From Echinococcus granulosus (Eukaryota; Platyhelminthes; Cestoda; Cyclophyllidea; Taeniidae), in contig NW_020170383.1 of NCBI RefSeq assembly GCF_000524195.1, positions 1,141,780 through 1,205,779 of the forward strand: DNA of 64,000 nt, read 5' to 3'. Position numbers and translations under genes: made by a program. Shown here one piece after another: positions 23,722-36,800 of the stretch (its first letter is position 1; every line of letters begins with the position of its first letter). A model generated the notes under the pieces. That model was given only the letters and a program-made list of their open reading frames with translations, had not been told where the DNA came from and searched no databases.

Positions 23722-26700
23722 AGGCTATTCTTGCATGAGATTTGTTATAAGCATTCATTTGCTAATTAACTAACCCTGGTGGTGCCTTCTGGTTGCGTTA
23801 GGGAGTGAGGTGAAAAATAAGCAGGATTAAGTATTTAGTTGTTTACGTCGTGTGAATTTTCCAAACAACCAAATAATAGTAATGAGATTTAAAGAATTGT
23901 TGAAAAGTTAGAAGTAGATGGGTTTAAATTATGAAGGCTATTTAGTAAACGGTTCTCCATTTATTAATTTATTTTAACAAGATGCTTTGGTAATCTGTCG
24001 ATTTCTGCCTGCATTCTCAATAAGGTACTACAAAGCACCACTTTTAATGGTGTCATTATGATCCGATATGGCAAGTCACAGTGAGTCATTTTTGCATTTT
24101 TAATTACAAAGTCAAATGTTTGATCTAATTGGGGCCGACAAGTTGGACATCTTTGTTAGATATAAACGGTTCATTTTTTAAAAGTGATATAAGGATACAA
24201 TGAGTCAAATATACCTAAGTGACTGGAGCTAAGGGAGATGACTTATGATAAAACATATTTTTCCCCGATGGTTGAGTCGGCGATGCAATAAATTATTTTA
24301 AATAATTCATTTTGATGGAAATTACAATAAGAAGTTTAGTCGACTAATGTGGATGAGGTCTTATATCTCCATTTGCTTCCTTTTTATCAGCTCAAAGTAT
24401 GTTCTGTTCATAATGAAGGCGTACCTTATTAAAGAAATGGGTATAGTGTAGGGTTCCAAACAGACAGAGGCCTCAAGTCTCCTAGCAGAGAATTAATCTA
24501 TGTAGCTCAAGAAACCTAAGTGCAGTGCAGAAATCATCGAGTATTGCTCTCAGATATATTCAAACTATAAGTTTTTGCAATATTATTTTTATGGAGAAAA
24601 ACCTCCCGCTAACGAACAGCGTACAACAAGCAAACACAATAAATGTCTGGAAACCTTTTGTTGAAAATGTCATCTGGTTAAGAATTTTAGGTCAGAAGCG
24701 TTCCTCTATTTTTGCATCAAGTCGTGCCGCACTTGCCATGCACATGGTCATTCGATGTGCTTTTATGTGTAAATTTGCAGTCAGACACACGAACCAAAAT
24801 TCAGCTGTATGAAAATAGCCTCTCACTGCGTGTAAGGAAAAGGAAGAAAATATAATAGCATAGCTAGTGATGCAACTTTTAGATTTGTGTAAAATCGTAC
24901 CAATGCATCCTTAGACCCGCCTGTTCATAATAAGGAATTGTTTGCATAGAAAATAGACGTCACCGGAAACGGAAACTCACTGCATATAGGAGGATGTTGT
25001 GATAGATTTGACTGCAATTTCTGCAGCAAAATACCGTTACGCGTGTAAATAAAGCTCCTCCAAGCATTGTACTGTTTTTAGCTTTCAAGTAATGATGATT
25101 GATAGTGTTGAAGTGAAAGTAGCTATAAAGTTACCTGATTTCATCCCTGTTTAGACTAGCCTCGATTTTAGAAAGACATCAGAGACAAGCCACACTTAGG
25201 GCCCTAAAATGATGATATCATTGTTTTTTAATTGTTTTTTAGAAAAAAATTAGTAGAGAACGAAGAAAAACTGAACTTACATTGCAGAATCTCCGGGCTT
25301 TCCAGTTATTAAGGAGCAATAATTAAATAGTGAAATAAAACTTCGTGTTGCAATTTCAACTCATTTCTTTTTATTTGTTAGAGACGGATTGTCTCATGCA
25401 AAATAGTTGACAGTTGATCTACTATCCTGAACAGATGGCTGTGGTAATAGTCAAAAATCAAGTCCATTCAGCTCAGTGTGTCCCACAGAAAAGCATTAGT
25501 ATCTCACATTTCTATATGGTACGTGACTAACTGGTGGATGAAGCACTCAAGTGGCTCTGACTCACGCTGAGGCATGGAAGGAGCCGATGAGATGGGCTAG
25601 AGTGGGTGAGATTAGTTGATTTATCGCCCTGGCCTATGTGCTTGTGGCTTGCAAATTGTCTCCTCCCCTCAAATACGCACTTACCTTTTTTGCAATTTTT
25701 GAAAACATCTCTAAAATATGGTAGAAGCATGGGGTGCGCTTGTGGAATAAGAAGGAATTAGGCTGAAGTACATTTCGCTTGTACCTAATGTAAGAGCAGT
25801 TACTAGCATGCTGACAAATGTCTTATCAGGGTTTAAAAATAGTCGTTCCTTTATAACTATTTGAGATTAAATCATCCGGGTTCTGTTTAGGTCTGAAAGC
25901 AAACAGGGAGACAAATCCACGGAAAAATGTCACAGGCAATTGCTGCCATGTTGCCTCTACAACCCAATGGGTATATAATTCATTCAAAACCTTATAATGA
26001 TAATACGGCAAAAGGCAGTGCACAGCACCATTCCTATTTCTGGCATGCGATTCCAATCAAACAGGTGTGGGTCGGAATTCAAAAACTTCGTTCAAAGAGC
26101 CCAATCGCGAAAAAGGGTTTTAGCTACTAAGGTCCTCTCCCCCACCTGATTATGCATATATTCGCATATAGCGAAGGACGTATGCCAGACCCGCTGTTTT
26201 AACGATCTTGAAGCAGAATGTAATACTTTTGCATAATAGTGAGTTTTCACGGAATGCATGTCTGTCTGAAGCAAAATATCAGGCACAACGTTATGACTTG
26301 TAATAAAAAGTTATGCGTTAAACATGCACAACATTCGTCTAGTATAAGTGGATGAAGAATGACCAAAGCAGTCTGTCGGAATTTCTATCTGGCCGTGGCC
26401 ACTTCATCGGCTGGTGATGCAAGGCTTACATATTCATGTCTATAAGTATTTGAAATCTATGGACAAGCAATATTGCATTTTGGGACATTATTTTCCTTGA
26501 CGCTTCAATGTATGTACTGACATTCCAGGAACCAAAGTGACGCCAAAATGGCTATTATGGTATATTAGATGTCTAAGGAAAGTGGCTTAAGGTGCTGGTT
26601 TAATATACTCCCGATCATCTTATCCACAGTCGGAAATAAATCACCTTTAAAATCAGTATATTATGCGAATTGTGCCCATACATACTTTGAATGTTTCATA

Positions 26701-29700
26701 ACCAAAAAGAAACCTAGAAATATACAAAAGATAGCTTATTAACCCTAAAAAAGGTGTGTCAGAATTGGCAACTCGTGAATGGTTAAGACTTAATTTTTCA
26801 ATTACCCATCCCAATGTAGACTGCTGGGCATACTCACAGTGTTTTGGGATATTTTTGTACGCTCTGCGATGAAGTGGTGTTTTTAATCTTCCACAATATA
26901 TTGGGAACTGAAATGTAGCAACTAAATACTATAGTGACTAACTGTTGTATTTTAGCCGAAAACTTCTGTTACAAAAATTGTGAATTGTTAAGGAGCCTTA
27001 CAAAAATTAAATTGGATTCATATGCATATTTACGGGCAAAAATCGAATTCTTGTCTGAATATCAGCTACTCCCCTATACTCCTTATAAACTGATTTAAGT
27101 GAAAGTTATTTAGCCGACATCGGGGTGATCAAGATGTTGTGGGTGGGTAGCGTTTGGTGCTCAGCTTCTTGTGTGACATGGCACCCAATCTTCGTCTCAT
27201 TTTTGCTACTTCTGCTTTACTACAAATCGCATGTCCATGACAGTTTGCAGGCATTAAAGGCGCCACGTATTTGGCCTGCCTTGCTGTTATGATGCTTCTG
27301 CAAGAGGTTCCATAAACCGTTTCAAAAACATGACACCATAGTTTGGGATTTTGCAATATTTACGATGTTATTTTAAGAATTGAGCATATTTATTCCACAA
27401 CTGAAAAATGTGGTACATATTAAGGTTAATGCTAAACGCTGTGTTAGGCTAAATCAATTAAATGATGTCTAGATCACATGTCATCGAGGAATTTGTGTTG
27501 CTTAGAGTATTTGTCATTTCTTCACCTTTGCCTATAGCATCAGTTTTAGCTGCAATGGTCAACTCTTGATAATTAAGGATAACAAAAAAGTATTAATTCA
27601 TATTTTACAAAAAAAAATTGACCATCCCAGCATTCAGATCTCTACAAAAATTTCCAGAAAGGGCGTAGTAGGCGGCCCCCAAGACGGTGAACGCAAATGG
27701 TGAGCTCCTTCAACCACCATCAGCACAGGTTTGACGTCAGCACTTCTGTTTAAACTATTTATTCTAAGAGTAATTATGTTTTTGTATTCCACTCATCCAC
27801 GTTTGGCCAAACCACAGCCTTCGAAATGAGAGAGTCACAGGGGGCAGGAGTAACTGAAATCAGTTGCACCACAATCTATCATTTGTAGTTAAATCTCCCA
27901 CCTCCCCGCCAACTAACTACGTAAGCGACTTTTGAGTAATAAAAAAATTCCAAATTTTATTTATTAAAACAAGATATAAATTTTCCAAGGATGCAAAATC
28001 AACCGAATTATTTTGTTAGCCATTTCTATCAGGTAGAAGAGATGAAGATTGGCGTCAGTCGGATATCTGGTGAGGTGAGCAATGGGAGGAGGATCCCACT
28101 GAAGTGAGGTTGCCTTGTCTGATTGTGAGGTGTGAGGAAGAATAGGCACACCTCTGGTTGCTGCAGGCAACCTGCTAATTTGTGAGTCATTTCTGTTTTT
28201 CGGCACCTGCCTATTATACTTGTTCTCCTTATTTTTTGCTCTAAGTCCTGTGAATGAATGATTGAGCGAATTGATAATACTAATGATTGGATGTTAGTTT
28301 TTACGAAGCAGTTTTTTTTCTCATCGAACCCTATCAGGGCCAAAAACTATGCTGCTTGACATGTTAGGTTTTCACTAAAAAACAAGACATTTTGGAAAAA
28401 TGGTGTTCACATCTGACTTCATTGCACATGATGTCTTCACCCATTGAACTTTCATCAGAAAACAATGTATTTGCATCGCTTTGTAGATTAAATCACAAAG
28501 TTGAAATAATTAAATATAATTTATGCAACTCACATATCTATGGAAATGCAATTTTCTAACATGTCAAGGAAATAAAGGCACCTTTAATAAGTTGAAATAA
28601 GGCGACAAAATGCAAAACTTTAAAGGGCTGACATTTTATAGGCCAAATCTCATTGCTGAAAGTAGTGAGTGACAAAGATTCAGGCACAGGTCTAAAGCCG
28701 ATTGCCACGTAATAAATATTATAAAACTCGGGTTGGGGAACGCTCTCTGTGTCTAGTGGTAGTTGCATATGAGTAAAATTTGCAAGACTGTAAAACCAGT
28801 ACCATACTAAAAATCCTGCACTTTCATAACTCTAAAAGTGAAAAATCAAGATATTTTCGGATCTCTACACAGTCAAGACAAGAAATTATGATCGCTGAAT
28901 CACCCTATACTTTGATTCTTTCGAGAAATTGCATGGATGAGTACATCTTCATGTTATTTGAAACAGAAAAGTGCTTATTAGTGCACAAATTAAGTGTACA
29001 GATTTTAATGAATGTTACTTTATATATTTCCCATAATAAAAACCACCCAGTAAGTTCGTCGACTTATCATACACCAATCTGAATGCCGACAGCATAAAAT
29101 TGACTTTTTTGTACATTGATCAAATAGTGTGTTTTGAGCTACAAAAGGGAGATGGTACTTCCCTTGGGACTTTGGGAAAATGTGTAGGCAAGAAGAGTTT
29201 GGTCGGTGTTCGGTGTTTCTGGTCCCCCATTTCAATTGCACGCACACACACATACACAGGCTCAATAACGCTGGACCGTTTTTTAAACCAAGATATAGTT
29301 TTACCAACCTCTTTTCTTCAACCAAATTAGTATCCAGAATAGAAAATCCGGTAATTTTTGACATATTAATCTGGTACTAATTTTGTATTTCAGAATTGAT
29401 GTTTTTTTTTCGAGGATTGGAAACAATTTTTTATCTTGTAAGCATATTAATGAGCTAAGGTGGTTATCATAAGCTTATCATATGTTCCCGGGGAAATAAA
29501 ATTAAAACAAAGACAAAACTGTCGCTTTACTTTCGAGTCGTGAGATTACCATTGGAATATATTAAACATACATTCCACTAGACTTCCCCTAAGTGTATTA
29601 TTTATCACATGCATGTGAACACTTTTGGCCGAGGAGAGCTAAGTAGAATTTGCCACATATAGATGGCAGATTTGTCAACCTACTCATTCTAATTACAAAG

Positions 29701-32700
29701 TTAACCTACCGTTAGATAGGTCAAGCAGACTTAATGCATGTCATCTTTTTGTGATTTGCTAAGTGGAAATGACCGTTAAAACGTCCATTTAAGCGTTATT
29801 GACTTCGTTCTGGTGAATTCGCGTTGAAAAGCTTGACAGTATTGATGACAGTGTTAGTGAACTGCCATCAGACACACCAAGTGCCTTGCCATGGGTCCAC
29901 ATTTTGACAAGCTATTTACGGTGCGATGAGTCGGGCATGCAAAAAACGGACTTTTTAAAACCACTTCTGCTTCGACTTGTCCACGTGGTAAAGGATTAAT
30001 AAATGGCTGATTGTAGACTACGGGAAAGTAATTGGCAGCAATTTCGGACAATCCAGATGTTTAATGAATTCGCAATGTTTACTCTGTTTATATGATCCCA
30101 TCCAAAAAGATATTAGCGGTTTTAGTTAAGGAGACATTAAATATTGGTGAGGAAACGTGGGAATATGATAGGACAATTAAATAGAGGTCTTAGTATTTGT
30201 AATATGGTCGTGGGAGTTGCGAAAAATCCTGCTTTTCTTAAGAAAAATTGTTTGTTATGGGTAACACTTGCTTTTGCTAGTATAGCAAAACAAAAGGGTT
30301 TTTTATGTGACATGGTAAATTTTACGAAATTTGGAATCACTTGCGGTCGGAGTGAGACATTTGTCGGGAGGTTTACCGTTCACATAAAAGTAGAACAACA
30401 GCCGGTGCTGCTTTGTTAGTGCAATTTAAATGAATCAATTTTTTAATAAATGAGGCTTCACAAATTCGACTTTGGGGCAAGCATAAAAGTTTAGAAAACC
30501 TTCGGTAAAGTGCATTTTGATGTGAAGACACCATTTGATAGGAAACATGCCCTTTTGACTAATATGCTGAAATCTAATGTTTGCTTAATCACTCCTACCG
30601 ATGTACAGAGATCCTGTTCTCGCCATATCATTAAAGCGACATCCCCCTTACAATGGTGTAGATGGTCCCATTAGAAACAAGAGGTTATTATTATCAACGA
30701 TCTGACTTCAGCAAACGAATTTTCTCTCGTAAAAAAAGCAACTTAATTTTATCGAAGAAAAAAATTAGGCTCACTTTGTCCTATGCGAGCAAAATAAACG
30801 ATTAATATTTGCCTTACCGCGACAGGATACTCAACTGTACTTGAGTGTAGTTGACCTAAATATAGAATCAGTCTTAATAATCCGCAATGCTCTGAACTCT
30901 ATGTCACCCACACGTGTCTTCCTCATCCATGTTTTGCATATTCCATTCAAAGGCGCTCAGCATTGATACCTACTCAGGCATAGTTTTAGCAGTCATACGG
31001 TTTTAGTGTAACTCTACATCCACGATTGACGACTTGGAGTAACCCAGCATAAAATTTAACCTATCATGGAACAAGGCTGTATCATTTAGTAAGCGGATTT
31101 CACGGTATGATGGACATTCATTTTTTATTACAAATAAAAATTGTAAAGTAGGTACGAAATTGAAGATTTGCACGGCCGGAACAGTCTCCCAAAAGTGATT
31201 TACTCCATCCACGAATGAAAAAATATGATGGCTAGATTATTAAATGGGGAAAAACACTACGAAGTGGAACAGCGGGCCCAAATCATTCGCAAATTTGAGT
31301 GATTGCGATTAATACACCTCTGAATGAATAACCACATTATTAGTATTAACTGTGCTAGGACCCAATATAAAAAATGCATGGGTTTAAAGTTGGCAATAAA
31401 ATTGCTTTCGCTCCACAACTCAAATGTACTTCCATTTAATTGCTGAACATAAAAAAGGATTTCTATACTAGCACTGAAATTTTTCAGTGTCAATGAAAAT
31501 TTGCGGCGTTTAACGTGAAGGCGAAGGTCTCAAAAAATTTGACGAAAGTGGACCTCTAAGGGAACAGGGTCCCTTAAGTTCTTCTCTGGTAATTCACTGT
31601 GGCCAAGTTTCAAATCTCGCTCAACAGATTGGACACGCGAATGTTTTGCCCCTGTTTAAATATAAGTGACAAATCACCTCAAAAATATATTCACAAGATA
31701 TATTGCTATGTTGCACCAGTTTCACAAGAAATTAATAGCTAAGAGTAAATTTTTACGAAATTTCATTTATTGCTACTGTCACCCAGTGATTGTGTTACCC
31801 ACGGAGACGGAGCGTCCATCGGAAGTACAAAGTGATCTGTGATGTAGGGCCACTTCGAAGACATAAACACATTTATTATGCTCTAAGGTATGCAATCAAA
31901 CCGACCCACTGGGAGACCCACTGCTTTTGCATGGGTAGTTAGGTGAAGAGAGCATCGTCTTCCTACCTAAGTCAAGTATGGTAAATTTACACTATGCAAC
32001 CGAAAAACACTTAGAAAGGATGTCTGATATTTATGATTATAATAAAGTCCGTTTGTGAATTGTTGAGTGCTAACGGTCTTTACTGCAAATACAGCTTCTT
32101 TCTTGAATAAAGAAAACTGTACTGACTGGTAAAAAGAATTTCTGTTGTACAAATGAGCTTGGCCGCCTACAAGTACATTAGCATGGTCCCATTTTAGAAA
32201 GCTTTTTACTCCCATGCCCATTTTAAGTGAGGATAGAATCTCAAGACTTTTAATCGAGATCAATTGTTTTTACAAACAGTAACGTGGTTTATGCTCATTG
32301 AGGTTAAAATAATGAAATCTTCGCATGTTGTAAGTTAAATGCTAATTACGATTTGGGTACTACCTATCTCGTTCCACTAAAATCTTTACCAAGAGCATTG
32401 TCGAGCCTCCATGAATGCATGCAGGCTTTCGGTATTTCTGCCATAAAGAGCTTACTTATATCTGATTCTAAATTAGTGACACCATGACGCCTAAAAAATG
32501 CCGCTGTACATTTTTGAACTTTATGTAACTCTGATCTTGAATGGCAGTGAATGTTAGCTATTTACTTAATGGAACCCCTTACAACGAAATTGAGGCAAAA
32601 ATAAATTTAATAGAATGGCTGGTTTGATTTATAAAGTAGATCAGGATACTGGAAAATTCTTTAAAAAAGAAAATCAAAGTCGTGAATTTGAAAGCAACTT

Positions 32701-33787
32701 ACCAAAATGGCTTAAAAATTGTCTTCAATCAACAGTAAGGAAGTATCCTTGTAACGAGGTGTTGTGAAATGCGTTGGAAGGGAACATTGTGCAATTGGGG
32801 AGGAAACAATAGTGGGTCATTGAGCAGGTCTTTCAGGAGGTTGTTGCACTTCTTGTACAGTAGTTTTAGATGTCAACCGATTATATTTCCCTGCAAATTT
32901 GGATAAATGTAAGTAGTACGCCCACTTTTGACCACGATCAGAGCAAACGATGTAAAAGCTCTCGTTCATACAATCGAAATGGAAGCCCACTGCCTTTTGA
33001 TTGCTTCTAATTCTATCTCAAGGACCGGGCTAAACCACAAAAGGCTGCACGTAAAGTTGTAGTTAAAACATTTATTGCATTTTAATGAATGAGCAAAAGG
33101 AATTAAGGCATTGACATTGACATTCAAGTATGGGCAGTACCAGTAACATGTTCTAACCCACTAGTAAGACTTGAAATATTCTTCAAAGTGGCTAAGTGGT
33201 AAAAAATGCGCTAAACATTTATTTAAAATTCATAAATAGAGACGTCGTTTCAGTTTATGTGCATATGCTTTTCTTCTTTTCTTTCTCTAAGTGCTAACTC
33301 TTTGCCTCAACTAGTAAAATCACGTTTTACAGGAAACAACTGTGAAGCGCTTAACTTTCTCTCATCCAGCAAAATTCTTCTTTTTTCCATATTTTCGTGT
33401 ATTCCTTTCAAATAAAAAAGCAAAAGTAGGAGTTGTCTTTTCGATTGAAAAACATTTCTTCTGTTGCCAATTTCCAAGGTTATTTCAGAAATTCCCCTAA
33501 CAAACTTCGCCTCCACTTTGTTTTTTAAATCGCCTAACAATAAAAGTCTAGTTCATATAAGCACCCATTTTTTATAACATGTGAGAACAGTCAGTAATTA
33601 GCGAGAAACCTGATTTTACCACATTTACTCAGGTGTTACCCAAACGATTACTCACTAAGTTCCGATTTCAACTGTCGGTTAGGTGTTTTCGTTTCATTAA
33701 TGCGGCGATACATCGTCAACGCGTTGACGACAAGGCAATGAGGTGCACTCGATTAGTTAGCTTCAGAATTTTGGTCTTCGTTTGATG
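23722..33787. other. Gene-poor interval, third part
   Basis: No recognisable coding sequence. Open frames up to about 114 codons on both strands lack domains. A short CA-rich tract is present near 29238-29260. Confidence 0.45.
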
Positions 33788-33832
33788 CCCTCTTATAATG
33801 AATATAGACATTTCGTTATAAGAGGGTTTTTT
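33788..33832 (+). repeat. Strong hairpin followed by T6
   Basis: The arms CCCTCTTATAA (33788-33798) and TTATAAGAGGG (33816-33826) are perfect complements. A T-G wobble and three more pairs (GAA/TTC) extend the stem to 15 pairs, closing a 9-nt loop. Six T residues follow at once (33827-33832). In a eukaryote this could be a Pol III terminator-like site, a small structured RNA or a transposon relic. The stem is too short for a typical microRNA precursor. Confidence 0.75.
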
Positions 33833-36800
33833 ATGCTGTTTTGATTTAAATTACCACGTAAAAGTCCAGATAAAATATGACAGGCTCTGGAGAATTGATA
33901 TTGTATTAAACTTTGGGTAACTACATCCCCTAGGAGATCTTACATTCAATATAAAAAAAGAATAAACATTTCCATTTGGTTATTAAAACAGTTCTCATTT
34001 TCCCAGAGGCATAATTAAAGTAATTTCCCTAGATAACTCTGTGGTTTTATGAATGCCCGGCCACTGTCAGCTTTAATACACACATTTTACCATCACACGT
34101 GATTTCCGTTTTGACTTATTAAAACTTAAGATGCGGTTACACCATTCTGTTCTTTCCATATAACATTTAAGCAATTTAAATGACCACATTTCTGAGTTTC
34201 ACCTAGATAGCGTTAGTGAATCACGCCTGAGCCGTGGTATCGTGAATTCTTTGGGGTTTGGCAAAAGCCTTCCGGTAAAATAAAGACAACTACTATTTTG
34301 GTTGTAAAGGCGAATCAGGAATGTGATGCACGCAGTGTCTGAGCATTTGCATTACTTATTCATGAATCTGCAATCGAGCCAGGCTTCAGTGAGTAAAGGG
34401 ATAAGACCTACGTCGAACCTGTGCCTTTCTCCTCATGGAAACGTATGTTTTTGACTCCTCTCCAATTTGATTAATATGGGTTTTAAAATGTTATTAAAAC
34501 GGATTACTGATCTATCCTCTATGTTAACAATTTCAATAAGAAGATCTAACAACATTTTGATCGACTCACATTTCCCAAATTCATTTCACACTGCCAAGCC
34601 GCGAAGCCAAATTGGGCAAACGATTTGACTGTCGGTGATCTGCAGAACTTAAGGCTCCCCGATAATACAACCTCAATCCCTTCTTGTGCTCCGAGCAGTG
34701 TTCCAGACTAGGTAGCTTTGAGGGTGGTTCCTTCTGCGTGTTTTCAAGGAATGCTGCTAAATGTAACAGAGACATATTACCCAAGCCTAGTATTATCCTA
34801 CCGTGCCAACTTTAGGAATTCCTGCCCACTTAAATGCAATACATTGTGCTTTGCTATGCCTACAGCGAGAAAAGACAGCAATTCATTTAGCTGTTATTTG
34901 TAAGTTTTAGTTAATTGAATACATATTTATTACCCATCTAGAAGTTTTATTCCTTTTTGAAATAATTTGGACCACTGGCTCGCAAAGCCTTAGGCTCTTC
35001 ATTTTAAAAGGCTGCTCATCTCGTCGATAAATAGCTATCAGGCCAATTGTCCCCTATAAATTCACAACATCGTGGATACTGACTGCCTTCTTATTCTGCA
35101 ATCACGTCCTCCATGTGATTTATGTGCAACACTTACTATCAACCGTTAGTTTTCAAACTTTGTGTAGTATCGTTTACTCTGTGGTTGCTAAACGGAACGA
35201 TGATTTCATATAAATTTTTACAATGTGGTTCCGGACCATTCACAGTTTCGACTAATGCAAATTTCCAACCATTCCTCTAAAAGGTGAATTTGAAAGAACT
35301 CTCAATTTGTTTCAACTTTTTTTAACAACCACTAATACATATATAGTAAGGCAAAAGAAGTGAGTTGAGGCCATATGTTTTTAGACCTAGTAATGTAAAC
35401 GGTGTTGCATTCCTTCCACAGGTGAGCAAAAACTTATGTCCTTTATGTTTCAGTTATTAAGTCAAAAGACTGTTGGTTTAGTCTAATGCATTCTCCGCTT
35501 TAATGATCGTGGCCATCACTACGTACATTTTTCCATGGGCAAACTTCACACCGCTACTTCGATATATTGTCAAAGGGAAAAAATGGTTTGCGTATCAGTG
35601 GTCAAGCGGAGCATTTTGATTGCGACCGAAAGGAGTGAGTCAGTCACACAAATTGCACATTTGGGTGTGGTGCTTCGTTTCCATGTAGCAAAATCTTACA
35701 AATTGACAGTATTTTGTTTTCAAAAACAACACGATTCTTCCAAATCAGTTTTGATTGTTATAAGGGCGGGCGACTTATTTGAAACCCTTATTTGACTTGC
35801 GCCTTTTGACTTTTTACCATCAAAAGAGCGACTTTTGTACGAAATGGTAAGGGATAAAGACCAAAGCGTCTCTGTTGTTGGTGAAATTTTCTTAATATAA
35901 CGGCTCTTACTTCTTTATACAAACGTCAAAATTGGTTTTTTAAATCCAGAGAAAACCAAAACAACATCTAAATTAAACGTAACTTTAAGCCTCTTAGGCT
36001 GTCTACACTTTCAGCACCGTGTACTACCCTGTGACCCAGTCCTTACTATGGAAATCACGTTACTTTCTTGACGCATTGACTTTGACCAAATGAAACCTTT
36101 TTACTGCATTCTAACAATTCAAATAATGCACATTCATACAATATTCCTTTCAAATGACACCGAAAACAGTACCGATGCAACCAGCAACGATTAAATTGTC
36201 TAAAATATGCACAGCAAGGAGGTTTCAGTACCCATCGATAGCCTACAATCCTTCTTTTTGTCGAGATGCGCATAGGAGTTCCATCACTTATCTTCGATAG
36301 ATTACGGGAGCAACTAGCAATCTTATTGCCTCAATGGACCTGAGGTAAACAAGCATAACAACGTTTTCTCTTAATGAAGTGCAATAGTAGAAGATACGCT
36401 GCAATGGCCACGGCATTGATGGATCTTTGATTTGATAGGAATCAAGGCACTTTGAGTATCTAAAAATGAAAATTGACAGATATTTTCTTTATGTGACCTA
36501 TAAGACAGAAAAGGTCACTGTTACATTTACTGAATCACATCAAAGCCAGAGAATGGGTATACACACAAGCACATAAAAACCCGGTCATTCTTCACATTGA
36601 TGTCAACACCTCAATTTTCATGGCAGCCCTTGGATCTTCAAATATTATTGCATATGCGATAATCCCAATAGCGAGGAAGCTGTTTTATACTGCACTTTCT
36701 GTTGTTTGGCCAGTTAACAGCTTTAAAGACCTTTGTGTCCTTGAAAGACTTTTCTTTTATCCAACCCGATGCAGTTCGAGCCAAATTAGTGAATTTAGGA

